NCBI GenBank assembly: GCA_031316115.1
Contig: JALDRC010000008.1
Span: 1-64,000 of the forward strand
From: Nitrososphaeraceae archaeon
Lineage (GTDB): Archaea; Thermoproteota; Nitrososphaeria; Nitrososphaerales; Nitrososphaeraceae
DNA: 64,000 nt
Reading direction: 5' to 3'
The position numbers were made by a program, and so were the translations under genes. Each line of letters begins with the position of its first letter. Within the stretch, counting starts at the first letter, position 1. The notes below the pieces were generated by a model, which worked only from the letters and a program-made list of their open reading frames with translations, searched no databases and was not told the origin of the DNA. This document shows positions 41,773-51,727 of this stretch, piece by piece.

Positions 41773-42000
41773 CCATCTACTATAAATTTATAAACTCTTG
41801 TAAATCTGCAAGTATCCACACCTTTGAATCCAGTTTCAAACAGAAATAATACTGGTTTTTTTCGTTCCTAGATCGTATGCTTTACATGTATTATTCAGGC
41901 TCAACCTAATAAAGTGTAGATCAATAGATATATTGTGGATAAGAAGAAGAGGTTCTGTTCCTTTCAAATTTGGTTTTATTCATATATTCATTAAAAATTT
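41773..42000 (-). mobile_element. IS6-like remnant, copy J, right part
   Basis: Continues copy J from the duplicated CATCTACTATAAA site through degraded segments for VWNWIQRF and the N-terminal helix to a degraded MNKTKFERNRT-like start near 41980. Many stops and shifts are present. Confidence 0.6.
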
Positions 42001-42155
42001 CTTAGCCTTATCTTTCACTGGTAAAATTAAGAAAGTTAAGTCTTATTAATCCCTCTATTCCATATTTAATTATTTGAATACCATCCGCTGTTTACTAGAT
42101 CTGTTAAAGAAAAACCCAAATGCCATAGTCTAAATTTATTGCTCAGCCAAACCAA

Positions 42156-42662
42156 CTAATTTTTGTTATTTAACATATTGTTTATCTCTAAAACAAGTTT
42201 CTGGATATTTTTTATATGGGATCCCTCCCAATAGAGTTTTTTACAGTTTTCACAATAATAAAATATTGAATTTGATTTTTTTACTTTTTCAGGAATGTCC
42301 AGATAAGATTGTATTTGAGAAAGCCTTTTTATTTTTGTGTTACACAATGCACATCGAGAATTGAAAAAGTCATATGAAATTCTATCGAGTTTACATAGTG
42401 TAAAAATTTTTAATAGATTGTCTACCTCACTACTCTTACTATCAAAAAATATAACTTGACAATTTTTCCTTAAAATCTTTTGAAAGAACATTTTATCTTT
42501 CGTTAATATTATTCTATCTTCACTTTTACCTTTTTCTAATATTTTTTCATCTCCTATATGTTTAATATATAATGTATTAAATCCCAATATCCTTAACTTC
42601 CTGGCGATGGTTCCTAACATTTCATCTGCTATAAATTTAGGATATTGAGAAGAATTTTTCAA
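42156..42662 (-). CDS. Mut7-C PIN-like RNase domain protein
   Basis: The 168-residue protein fits the Mut7-C family (PF01927-type), a PIN-like nuclease fold with a zinc ribbon. Acidic catalytic-type residues occur in KFIADEMLGTIARKLRILG (residues 9-27) and in DRIILTKDK (near residue 50). The C-terminal zinc ribbon uses RCALCNTKI and YYCENCKKLYWEGSH. The substrate is thought to be RNA but is not established for archaeal members. It is encoded alone, on the same strand as the downstream UspA gene. Confidence 0.85.
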   Translation of the reverse strand: MKNSSQYPKFIADEMLGTIARKLRILGFNTLYIKHIGDEKILEKGKSEDRIILTKDKMFFQKILRKNCQVIFFDSKSSEVDNLLKIFTLCKLDRISYDFFNSRCALCNTKIKRLSQIQSYLDIPEKVKKSNSIFYYCENCKKLYWEGSHIKNIQKLVLEINNMLNNKN

Positions 42663-42877
42663 CTCGTAAACTTTTGATATCTAATGGAATATTATAAAAC
42701 TAGATACATATTGTCAAGATATATTTTTCTAATCTCTAATAATATTTTAAACAATACGAAATAAAATAGTAAAAGTATAAATGTTGAAATAGGTTTGATT
42801 TCTACTCAAAGTACTTACATTTTTTTTGGTAGTTGTTAAACCTTTTATTATGCCTCATATTTTTTTTTAATTTTTAT

Positions 42878-43480
42878 TTATTGTATTATCATAACAGGTT
42901 TACTTATGTTGCTTATTATTTTTCTAGCATCACTGAATAAGGATCTGAACCATGAATCAATATGAGAACTCGATAAAATGACAAGATCATAATTGTTATT
43001 GGTGTCGTTTATCTCATTTACAATTTCATGAACAGCATGTCCAGCTAGAAATTTATATGATATTCTATTTTTACACCCAGCTTCTGCACATTGTTTTATT
43101 TTACTTTCCATAGCATCTATAATTTCTCCTTTTATTGTTCGTTTAAAATTTTGATTATCGGATAGTGACTCATTTGCATTGTTTGTCCCCTCTACAGAAA
43201 CATTCTCCAATTTATCTACGTGTTCGGCTATATGTAAAATAACTAATTCTGCTGAAGTATAATTTGATAAAGCTACTGCATAACTTAACACCTTGTTTGT
43301 GGGATCCTTACCATCATCGGTTACAAGAATTTTTTTAAGAGAAGGAATTTTATCTCTTTCCAGAAAATTATCCCTTACTGTTTTTGATACATCATCAAAT
43401 TCGATTTCCGGAATGACACTTCCATCTGGATTTATAATTTCTTCTCCATCGCTAGATATTAGATCCTTTTCAGTACTCAT
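42878..43480 (-). CDS. Universal stress protein (UspA) domain protein
   Basis: The 200-residue protein has an acidic N-terminal extension of about 45 residues and then one UspA domain: KKILVTDDGKDPTNKVLSYAVALSNYT, LVILHIAEHV, KFLAGHAVHEIV, and YDLVILSSSHID leading to SKPVMIIQ. In ATP-binding members the last loop has G-2x-G-9x-G-[ST]; here it reads SSSHIDSWFRSLFSDA, without the glycines, so it probably belongs to the non-ATP-binding type. The role is stress-related signalling by inference from the family. Confidence 0.85.
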   Translation of the reverse strand: MSTEKDLISSDGEEIINPDGSVIPEIEFDDVSKTVRDNFLERDKIPSLKKILVTDDGKDPTNKVLSYAVALSNYTSAELVILHIAEHVDKLENVSVEGTNNANESLSDNQNFKRTIKGEIIDAMESKIKQCAEAGCKNRISYKFLAGHAVHEIVNEINDTNNNYDLVILSSSHIDSWFRSLFSDARKIISNISKPVMIIQ

Positions 43481-44107
43481 AAGAAAGTTTATTGATTGTA
43501 ATATTTATAACTTTGTAAAGATATCATGAAGTTTAAAACTTTTCATTTTTTACCTAAGCTGATTAAATAACTTATATTAAAAATGATTTAGATAAAGATT
43601 TAATTAAAGATAATTATAAATCAAAATGTTACAATAATAAATTTACATATTTTGGATCGTTATGAATTGTTTTAGTAACCGCTGATATTTAATGTCCATT
43701 TAAGAATTTATTTTATCTGATGTTCTATCTTAATTTTATTATTAATAAATAAAAGATTAATAATGTGAGAAAAAAATTCCACAAGGGGTTGAATTATCCC
43801 AATTATGTTTCCACTTGCATTTTATTTGTTAGCAATGTTGTAGCATTTCCTCCTTTTACTTCTTTTACAAGTACATCACCATCTATCGATGACTGGCTGT
43901 AGTTGTCCTGTTCCCATAGCATTCTGTGAAGACAACAGTAGAATAACTAAAACAGGTGCCTACTGTTATTACTATTAACATTCTATATATCTAGATTAGT
44001 CAACTCTTGATTTATTGTCATAGAATGAAAGATAGATAAAGCAGAAAATTATATACTTATTTAATTACAATCATTTCTGCTAGTCTAGTATTATCATTCT
44101 TCTCATG
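43481..44107. other. Intergenic region
   Basis: No intact gene. Around 43805-43900 the plus strand briefly reads MFPLAFYLLAMLVAFPPFTS before stops, possibly a relic of a secreted protein. Confidence 0.3.
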
Positions 44108-44251
44108 CTAATTCGCTCCTCTTTCTTCCTTATCCCATAAACAAAATATACAGTTTCCAGATTTATCCCAAGGGGTAATTAATTCACATTTTTTACAATA
44201 TTTAGTCGGTTCAAGATAATTCTTGTTAATTGTGGCATTTGTTGGACTCAT
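44108..44251 (-). CDS. Tiny zinc-ribbon protein, 47 residues
   Basis: The frame from ATG 44251 encodes MSPTNATINKNYLEPTKYCK, then KCELITPWDKSGNCIFCLWD and KEERGAN. Two C-x-x-C pairs (YCKKC and NCIFC) separated by 11 residues form a likely zinc ribbon. The start overlaps the stop of the C2H2-like gene upstream by the four bases ATGA, so the two are translationally coupled and probably act together. A DNA- or RNA-binding or protein-contact role is inferred; the family is not named. Confidence 0.65.
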   Translation of the reverse strand: MSPTNATINKNYLEPTKYCKKCELITPWDKSGNCIFCLWDKEERGAN

Positions 44252-44478
44252 TCCCCTGGATTCCCCTTTGGTGCAATGTTATAATCCCATTTATCCTGTA
44301 TTATCTGAATCATACCTAAATTGGGTTGTTTAGGTTCTTTTGGATGAATTCCTGAATTATGAATCCAGTATTCCCCTTCATTAGCAAACTCTTTTTTACA
44401 GTAATAACACTTTAACGATAATTTTCTAATACTTTTCCTATTTTTACTCATATCTGTGCTATTATTAGTACAAAACAC
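44248..44478 (-). CDS. Small C2H2 zinc-finger protein
   Basis: The 76-residue protein has one finger-like unit: CYYCKKEFANEGEYWIHNSG then IHPKEP, i.e. C-x2-C-x12-H-x4-H, the classic C2H2 pattern. The N-terminus is basic (SKNRKSIRKLSLK) and may begin at Met10 (44451) rather than Met1. The tail, IIQDKWDYNIAPKGNPGE, runs into the ATGA overlap with the zinc-ribbon gene at 44108-44251. Such single-finger proteins are frequent in archaeal viruses and soil thaumarchaea and usually bind DNA. Confidence 0.75.
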   Translation of the reverse strand: MFCTNNSTDMSKNRKSIRKLSLKCYYCKKEFANEGEYWIHNSGIHPKEPKQPNLGMIQIIQDKWDYNIAPKGNPGE

Positions 44479-45733
44479 CTACTTAATCATGTCACTGATT
44501 AATTGATTATCTAACTAGTTGGTTTAACCGTTACTCATTCTATCAATAATATAATATAATATAATATAATGTCTTGAATCTACTCTTGTTTGTGATACTA
44601 TCTCAAACAAAATATCTTTTATTAAGATGGTTATTTTGTTTGTTGCTAGTCTAGTCTCAATGTATTTCTGTAATTGAGTAGTAAAATAGTAGTGGTAATA
44701 TCAAACCATGATCAGAAAAGGTTAGAGGTGGAACTCTCTGACATATCAAATATATGGACTGAGTGAACGACTTGGTTTCATTTATCATATACGCCGCCCT
44801 TAATTTTTACTTCCAATTTGGAATATGAATGTGATAGTGTTGGATAAAATGAAAGAATGGCATAACAACTATACAAGTTGAATATGAATACTTTAACAAT
44901 GAAAAAATGATTTCCAGTACTCCGAAATTGACAATAAAAAAGAAGAGAAATAGAAATGGTTAGACTATAAGGTAACAAAAGACCAGTACCAAAAAAATTA
45001 TTGGCCATATTTATAGAATTGGATAAAAAAGTATCAGGGATAAAAGAAAGTCACAAAACAATTGACGACTTTATCAACAAATTTTCGAACAATGGTTAGA
45101 GTGACGTGATACTATCCCACTTATATAAGAGGACCATCAGAAGCAGTCCAGGACCACTAAATGCTATATGAAGGAAATAGAAAGATTGAAGCACAATCAA
45201 TTACACTTGGAGGGAATTATAGAAACAACTCACATTTTTCATTCAATCATTAGATTTTCTTAAACTAATTAGTGTCTATTCTTGACCAAAAGCCAATTTT
45301 ATCTAATAATTTTATAAAATAAATTTAATCTTTTGAACAATGTTAACTTAAATATTTATTCTTGTTATAAAACAAGATTATCATAAATTTAATGTTATCA
45401 AATTCCTAAAAACATTATACTAATACATTATATTCAAACAACAGACATAAGAGATCCGTAAGTTCGTTAAGAAAGGATCAATAGAAGATATAGAAATGCA
45501 TATCTGAACCTGTATTTATAAAATTGCTAAATCTAATAAGCTAGTGATATTTATTTTAACAATAGACGTAAAAATAGCTGGAAGGTTTATTAGGAAAGTT
45601 GTATAGGACGGTTTATGAATATAACGCCAGATAATTTTGTTATTATAAAGATATTTTGAGTTGTTTAATTACTAACATAACCATACATATAAATCCTAAA
45701 GTATTAAATCCGATAAAGGGAAGTGATATCTTA
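44479..45733. other. Long gap with relic coding sequence and a microsatellite
   Basis: A plus-strand relic at about 44975-45200 reads KKLLAIFIELDKKVSGIKES, then HKTIDDFINKFSNNG, a stop, SDVILSHLYKRTIRS, suggesting a recently dead gene of unknown family. A 78-codon minus frame at 44778-45008 is its shadow and not called. The AT microsatellite is listed separately. Confidence 0.35.
44545..44570. repeat. AATAT microsatellite
   Basis: The 5-base unit AATAT occurs about 4.6 times in tandem between the zinc-finger gene and the relic region. Confidence 0.85.
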
Positions 45734-46099
45734 GTGAAATTATATAAAAAATTAACTATAATTAACGCTTCTCTTGGATTAACGATAGCTATTATTTTTT
45801 TATCATCTTATTTTCTTGTAAATAGTTTTATAGGAATACCAATCCTCGGTTTATTTTTGGGTAATGTCTTGGTACATGTTTTGATTATTTTAGCGATAAA
45901 TATAGCTGGCCTGGTAGTTATTTTTTACATTAAAAACGAACAATTTATAGGCTTATCATTAATAGGATGTGGAGTCTTGATTTTATTTTCATTGACGTAC
46001 ATAGGAATACCTTCATTTATTTTATTCATAATTGCAGGAATATTAGCACTAAGAGGTAAAAATAATAACAGAGACATCGAAAGATCTAAAGTTGAATAG
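45734..46099 (+). CDS. Small membrane protein with about three to four helices
   Basis: The frame is open from a TTG at 45656, but the first 26 codons look non-coding, and the GTG at 45734 gives VKLYKKLTIINASLGL, a basic start before the first membrane helix; this start is preferred. Hydrophobic helices follow at LTIAIIFLSSYFLV, IPILGLFLGNVLVHVLIILA, GLVVIFYI and GVLILFSLTYIGIPSFILFIIAGILAL. The C-terminus is polar (RGKNNNRDIERSKVE). The function is unknown. Confidence 0.55.
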   Translation: MKLYKKLTIINASLGLTIAIIFLSSYFLVNSFIGIPILGLFLGNVLVHVLIILAINIAGLVVIFYIKNEQFIGLSLIGCGVLILFSLTYIGIPSFILFIIAGILALRGKNNNRDIERSKVE

Positions 46100-46630
46100 A
46101 AAAAAGTATTAATTTTCAGAATCAAAATTAATTTTTAGACGAAATGATAGATATAAAAGTTGATGGTGATATTTTAGTAAATGTGATCGAATCTTAATCA
46201 TATGGTTGTTGATATCATTTTAATCTTGAACCGTTCTTTTAAATTTAGATGTTTTAGGATTGTCTACATATTTACGAATTTTTACTAGATGTGAGTCGGT
46301 TTGATAAAATAATGTTACTCAAAAACCAAATTTCTTAGTATATGTAAAGCTCTTTTACAATGCAGAGAAACAGCAAAAATAGAAAAAAAGATGTTCCAAC
46401 TTCCTACTCTCCCTCTAGAAATATTGATGAGCTATTTTTTAAAACTCTATGTGCTTTCCTACTGATCAACCAACAATTATAATTTCATAGTTAAAGTATT
46501 TTATAGTACATGCTAAGAAATTTAGTATTCGAATTCTTTTAAATTGAGTAATACCTCAAATTATTATACCAAAACCAAATCTATCTTTCTAACATAATCC
46601 ATAAAAAGATAATCTACTATAGCATATACA
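46100..46630. other. Intergenic region
   Basis: No gene or structured RNA was recognised. Confidence 0.4.
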
Positions 46631-47266
46631 ATGATTATTGACCTTACGCAATCCATATCACCTAGTCTTAAACAATTTCCAGGTTCACCAAATGTTCATT
46701 TTATAAAGTGGTCTAAATATGAATTCGAAGGTTATAACTTGGAAGCCATGTTTTTAAGTACACATGCAGGTACACACATGGATGCTCCTTCACATTTTAT
46801 AAAAGATGGTGATTCGATTGATAAAATTGAAGTAAATAGATTTTATTCTGCTAGAACACATCTTATCAACATTGAGAAAAATAGAAATGAGTTGATTACC
46901 TTAGATGATATTCTCCTTAATGAATTATCTATTTCATCTGGAGATTCTGTAGTATTTTCAACAGGCTGGGAAAAATGTTATAAGCTTGATGATTATATGT
47001 ATTCTAATCCTGGTTTATCTCCTGATGCTGCAAAATATTTGGTTGATAAGAAGATAAATTCTGTTGTGATAGATTGTCCCAGTATTGATCCTGGTAAAGA
47101 TGCTTCATTTAGTACACATCACGTATTATTAAATAATAATATCCTAATTATTGAAAATGTCTGTAACCTGAATAAAATAAATAAAAGTCCATTTATATTA
47201 TTAACAGTACCTTTAAAACTTGTCAAATCTACAGGATCTCCTATAAGGGCATTGGCAATTGTTTAA
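46631..47266 (+). CDS. Cyclase family protein (kynurenine-formamidase-like)
   Basis: The 211-residue protein has the metal-binding signature of the cyclase/KynB family, HAGTHMDAPSHF at residues 45-56 (H-x-G-T-H-x-D-x-P-x-H), after LTQSISPSLKQFPGSP. Further family blocks are VVFSTGWEK and FSTHHVLL. Members are amidohydrolases such as arylformamidase or isatin hydrolase; the substrate here is unknown, and no other tryptophan catabolism gene is nearby. The first ATG gives a normal length. Confidence 0.85.
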   Translation: MIIDLTQSISPSLKQFPGSPNVHFIKWSKYEFEGYNLEAMFLSTHAGTHMDAPSHFIKDGDSIDKIEVNRFYSARTHLINIEKNRNELITLDDILLNELSISSGDSVVFSTGWEKCYKLDDYMYSNPGLSPDAAKYLVDKKINSVVIDCPSIDPGKDASFSTHHVLLNNNILIIENVCNLNKINKSPFILLTVPLKLVKSTGSPIRALAIV

Positions 47267-48451
47267 TGCATACTAAAGATAGTAATTAAACATGTAATAT
47301 AGATTCTGCGTTATTATTTAGATATCTGTACACGGTAAAATATACAATTTGAATAATTTATAATCGTATCTATACTAATTCATCAATAAAATAACAATAT
47401 GGAAAACGAAACTTTATCAATATCACATTTTGACACTAAGAAAAACATCTGCCTTGCTTATAATACTTTAACATGTTATATGTTAAGAGTTGTTAGCGAT
47501 AGAATAACCTTCTTTCATCTTATCGATTCCTATTTGCAAAATATATCAATCATCGAAAGTTTTCAAATCTGACATTACTTGTTAAGTTGTTATTTAATTT
47601 GTTTCTTTTGTATATAATAAATACAAACTTTTGTAATCTCATTATCAAAGTAGGATTAATAGCTAAATGATTGATAGTAATATTTTATGTTGTAAAAATT
47701 GAATCAGATCAATGATATCGATAATGTTTGACTGTTCCTTTATATCTAATAGGAGATCTCAGAATGTCACCTGTTTTCAGATAGGATTGACAGTACTGAT
47801 ATTACGAAATATTTCTTAATTGTGGTATCAAATCCTACAATATCTTGTTTTCTATCAGATGAAATCATAGGCAATAATATAAAGGTCATTTTATGAGTCA
47901 TTCTTTCTAATGATTGCTTACAAAATGGATTGCAAACAACAGTTACTATTGTTATGAGCATGCTGAACTCTACCAATAATAACAATTATGATAAGATTCA
48001 TACTCGTTTATATAATACTGCGTACTATCGCTATAATAAATCTATGCTAGTAAATATAGTAACCGAGAATATTTTAATTATAATCTAATCTTTTTATTAG
48101 AGATAAATGATCAAATGTTTTAACATCTTGCAAATAAATTATCTAATATAAAATTAATTGATAGGACATATTCGTCTGTTTCAATAAGTAAATCCGAATA
48201 CTCCGACCTACTTGTTATATTTTATCAAGAAAGGATAAAGTAATTGCTTCTTAATTTTACAGAATTTTTAGATATATGAAAATAACAATTTAAATGGGAT
48301 TATTGCAAGAGTTTAGAATAATACCTCAATTAGAAATATTATCAATAACTGTATTCTAACTGAACTCATCTAATACAAAAAATCTATAATTATAAAAAAA
48401 TCAAAACATCAAGATAATTTAATAAAGAACATAAAATAAAAGATAGTGATC
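47267..48451. other. Long gap
   Basis: A 72-codon minus frame (47767-47985) including CKQSLERMTHKMTFILLPM lacks a recognisable domain and lies in AT-rich DNA. Its surroundings look decayed, so it is not called. Nothing else was recognised. Confidence 0.35.
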
Positions 48452-49315
48452 TCACCCTTTTAGAGAGCTTGCAGTAAGCCCATGTACTAGTTGTTTTTGA
48501 AATAATAACATCAATATCACTATTGGAATAAGCGCAATATTGATTCCAGCTGTAAGATAACCCCATTCGATTCTATAAATAGAAATAAATTGATATAATG
48601 CAAGTTGGAAAACTAAAGAATCAGGTCTATTAGCTAATACAATTGGTAGTAGAAATTCATTCCATGAAAACCTAAATGCTAATACTGATGCTATGGCTAA
48701 TCCTGGAGTAGATAAAGGAAGGATAATCCTTCTTAAAATTCCAAATCTGGAACAACCATCAACTAATGCAGCTTCTTCAATTTCCCTAGGGATAGTTTCA
48801 AAATAATTTTTTAAAAGAAAAATGTTTAACGGTATTATTAAGATTTGAAATGTAATTATTAAAGAGAATATAGAATTTAGTAGTCCAATTTCAGAAAGCA
48901 TTAGATATAAAGGTATTATGTTTATTACTATAGGTATCATGAAAAAACCTAATATAATACTTAAAAGCAAATTTTTACCTTTAAATTTGAACCTAGCGAA
49001 CGAATAGCCTCCCAATGCACTTATAGCAACGCTTAACACGGTACTTCCTAAACTGACCAAAAGACTGTTTATTAGACTATGAACTAAACGTGGTTCAGTA
49101 ATAACAAAAACATAGTTTTCGAGCGTTGGTTCAGAGGGCACAAATTCTGGAGGTAGAGATATAGCTAAATCATTAGGTTTTAGAGATGTAGAAAAAACCC
49201 ATACCAATGGAATTAAAGTGATAAAGATATAAGTAAAAATAATTGAATAAATCAGCCATTTGTCACTTAATGTATGTTTAATATTATCTCTATAGCTATT
49301 TTTCATTTTGATCAC
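48452..49315 (-). CDS. Carbohydrate ABC transporter permease, MalG type
   Basis: The 287-residue inner-membrane permease has six hydrophobic helices and the EAA coupling loop EEAALVDGCSRFGILRRIIL near residues 180-200 that contacts the ATPase. Family: CUT1 sugar importers (MalG/UgpE-like). It starts with GTG at 49315 or ATG at 49306, overlapping the end of the MalF-type gene, so the two are translationally coupled. It is the third gene of the binding-protein operon. The transported compound is unknown. Confidence 0.9.
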   Translation of the reverse strand: MIKMKNSYRDNIKHTLSDKWLIYSIIFTYIFITLIPLVWVFSTSLKPNDLAISLPPEFVPSEPTLENYVFVITEPRLVHSLINSLLVSLGSTVLSVAISALGGYSFARFKFKGKNLLLSIILGFFMIPIVINIIPLYLMLSEIGLLNSIFSLIITFQILIIPLNIFLLKNYFETIPREIEEAALVDGCSRFGILRRIILPLSTPGLAIASVLAFRFSWNEFLLPIVLANRPDSLVFQLALYQFISIYRIEWGYLTAGINIALIPIVILMLLFQKQLVHGLTASSLKG

Positions 49316-50186
49316 TTGTTTTCCTATTAAAAATTTTTACGTATACAAATGTTAATAACAAGTTCATAACAATTAGGAAAATCCCAATGGTCGCTCCGCC
49401 TGAAAATGAACCGAATTCAAATGCTTCTCTGTACATATATAATGAAGTAGTAGTAGTAGAAAACAATGGTCCACCTCCTGTCATAATTAGTTGTAAATCA
49501 AAAAAATTAATACTCCATACCGTTATGAGAATTAGATTCGTAATTATAAATTGCCTTAAAAGTGGAATAGTAATAAAAAAAAATCTTTTTATTTTTGTTG
49601 CCCCATCAATAATAGCAGCTTCATAAAGATGTGGATTTATAGAATGAAGCCCAGCAGTTAAAAATAGAATAGTGAATGGTGTACCATACCAGATATTTGC
49701 CAGAACTATAGACCATATTGCAATATTTGGATCTGATAACCATCCAACAGCATCCAATCCTATTGATTCCAATACATAGTTGACGATTCCAAAATTATCA
49801 TCATACATAAATTTGAATGAAAAAGCGGTTATTACGGTAGACACGCTCCAGGGAATTATTAGTAGAGTTCTGAGAACATGTGTTCCTTTTATTTGTTGAT
49901 TGAGTAGAACGGCTAGTAATAGCCCAATTCCAAATTGAGCTGAAACAGACCCAGCAACAAAAAATAATGTGAGTTTTAATGATTCATAAAATTTAGGATC
50001 AGAAAAAAGATCATAAAAATTTTTCAACCCCACAAAATCCCATTTTTTAAGTATTGTTAAAATTGAAACATCATGTGTAGAGACATAAATGTTCCATAAT
50101 AGTGGAAATAATAATAGAGATACCAAAATAAATAAACTTGGGAGTAGATATAAATAAGGTTCTACATTAACTTTATTTTTCTGCAT
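49296..50186 (-). CDS. Carbohydrate ABC transporter permease, MalF type
   Basis: The 296-residue membrane protein pairs with the MalG-type permease. Six helices and the coupling loop EAAIIDGATKIKRFFFITIP near residues 185-205 are visible. It lies 59 bases downstream of the binding protein gene and overlaps the next permease gene. Its short periplasmic loop, compared with enterobacterial MalF, is usual for the UgpA/LacF type. Confidence 0.9.
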   Translation of the reverse strand: MQKNKVNVEPYLYLLPSLFILVSLLLFPLLWNIYVSTHDVSILTILKKWDFVGLKNFYDLFSDPKFYESLKLTLFFVAGSVSAQFGIGLLLAVLLNQQIKGTHVLRTLLIIPWSVSTVITAFSFKFMYDDNFGIVNYVLESIGLDAVGWLSDPNIAIWSIVLANIWYGTPFTILFLTAGLHSINPHLYEAAIIDGATKIKRFFFITIPLLRQFIITNLILITVWSINFFDLQLIMTGGGPLFSTTTTSLYMYREAFEFGSFSGGATIGIFLIVMNLLLTFVYVKIFNRKTSDQNEK

Positions 50187-50245
50187 TTAAATAAAAACCC
50201 ATGAAAATAATGAACTGGATAACTAATTATATTATGAATGAATTA

Positions 50246-51610
50246 CTAACGCCATCCAAGTACGTCCATAGAACTCTCTGCTGCTTTATCAAGAGCTTGT
50301 TTTGGATCTGCTCCGTGATAAACTTCTTCAATTGCCATACGAATGTGATCCGCTATTTGAGGATATTCGGGGATATTTGGTCTACCTTTTCCATATGGTA
50401 TCAATGAAATCAATTCATCATAATAAGGAATTGTTGATGCTAATTCTTTTGAATAATTTCCTTCTGCGATGCTTTTTTGTGTAGGTAGATATCCTTGTTC
50501 TAACAGCATTGGTACAAGAATTTTTGGTTCTAACATTATAGTTATTAATTCCCATGCCAGATCTTTATGTTTTGAGGTTTCAGGAATACCCAACAACCAC
50601 CCACCCATTAGGGTGGATGTTTTTGTTTTGTTATCAGGAACTGGGAACATTGGAATTAAACCTATTTTTTTTTCGAGATCGGGCCATTGATCTCTAGAAA
50701 ATTGACCCAGAAGCCAAGAACCTTCTAACATAACAGCAAATTTTTTATCGGCGAATTCTTGACCCCAGAAATGATTTATTTGAGGTTTGATTCCAATCTC
50801 TGTTTGATTTTTCAGGAATTCTAATGCTTTGATTCCTGCTTCGCTATTGTAAACTGGATACCAATATGATCCTTTAGAGGGATGGTTATTCTTCATTTCT
50901 AATATATCTCCTCCTAGCATCCACAAATAAGGATACCACATATCAGGAACATGATTTGCACTAGTGAGATGGATTGGTTGAATATTTTTATCGAGATTCT
51001 TTGATAATTTCAGAAAGCTATCCAAATAACCTTTCCAGGTCTTTAGTTTATCTGGAGATACTTCTGATTGGTTCAAAAGATCTTTCCAATACCATAACGC
51101 TCGTACATCAGTCCAAGCCCATATTCCCTTTACCTGATTATCATATATTCCTCCTAGCCAATTATTCTCATACCAATCAGAAGATTTGTTCCAAAGTTTG
51201 GTTCTATCTGTTAAATCTGTTAGAAATCCAGCTTCAGCAAACTCGCCCAGCCATATTTGATCGATAGAAACAAGATCTAAATCAGACCTTCCTGCTAAAG
51301 TAGTTACTATCTGCGTTCGTGTATCAGAATATGGTAGAACACTGTAATCAACACTAATCTTTTTATCTGGATATTTTTTATTTAATTCTTCAAGAGCGTT
51401 TTCAAATAATAAATCCCACCTCTCTTTCGGCTCGGCTACTATGGCAGTTAGTATGATAGTCTCCTCCTGACCGACTACCTCTGGTAAAACATAAGAACTG
51501 AAAATACTAAAAATATATAAAAAAAATATACTAAAAACACATAAACAAACTTTATTTATATCAGAATAATATTTTTTTAATGGTTGATTATATCTATTCC
51601 TATTCATCAA
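50246..51610 (-). CDS. Extracellular sugar-type solute-binding protein
   Basis: The 454-residue protein has a long N-terminal hydrophobic anchor or signal (about residues 20-45, VCLCVFSIFFLYIFSIFSSY) followed by a type-1 periplasmic-binding fold of the UgpB/MalE family: ETIILTAIVAEPKERWD, DLDLVSIDQIWLGEFAEAGF, DVRALWYWKDLL, FAVMLEGSWLLG and LMGGWLLGIP. No lipobox is obvious, so membrane anchoring by the N-terminal helix is likely. It is the first gene of the permease operon. The ligand is not deducible; abundant Trp residues suggest a sugar or polyol. Confidence 0.9.
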   Translation of the reverse strand: MMNRNRYNQPLKKYYSDINKVCLCVFSIFFLYIFSIFSSYVLPEVVGQEETIILTAIVAEPKERWDLLFENALEELNKKYPDKKISVDYSVLPYSDTRTQIVTTLAGRSDLDLVSIDQIWLGEFAEAGFLTDLTDRTKLWNKSSDWYENNWLGGIYDNQVKGIWAWTDVRALWYWKDLLNQSEVSPDKLKTWKGYLDSFLKLSKNLDKNIQPIHLTSANHVPDMWYPYLWMLGGDILEMKNNHPSKGSYWYPVYNSEAGIKALEFLKNQTEIGIKPQINHFWGQEFADKKFAVMLEGSWLLGQFSRDQWPDLEKKIGLIPMFPVPDNKTKTSTLMGGWLLGIPETSKHKDLAWELITIMLEPKILVPMLLEQGYLPTQKSIAEGNYSKELASTIPYYDELISLIPYGKGRPNIPEYPQIADHIRMAIEEVYHGADPKQALDKAAESSMDVLGWR

Positions 51611-51642
51611 ATAGTAAAGAAAATGATATTTTTTAAGCTTAT

Positions 51643-51670
51643 CTCTTAGATAACTTCAGATATCTAAGAG
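51643..51670. promoter_or_regulatory. Perfect 10-base inverted repeat between divergent ABC transporter genes
   Basis: CTCTTAGATA (51643-51652) and TATCTAAGAG (51661-51670) are exact inverse copies with an 8-base spacer. The site lies 33-60 bases before the binding protein start and about 58 bases before the ATPase start, just upstream of an AT-rich TATA-like stretch for the minus-strand operon. It is a strong candidate operator for a dimeric regulator that controls both transcripts. Confidence 0.6.
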
Positions 51671-51727
51671 GCCAAAAAAATGGCTAAAATTAAATATTCT
51701 AATTAATTTAAATATCAGTGAATTTAT

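Noticed and set aside
44545-44570. CRISPR-like or iteron-like repeat
   Set aside because: It is a simple 5-base microsatellite without spacers or an adjacent replication gene.
47767-47985. 72-codon minus-strand frame with a hydrophobic start
   Set aside because: The surrounding DNA looks decayed, and the protein text matches no family that I recognise.
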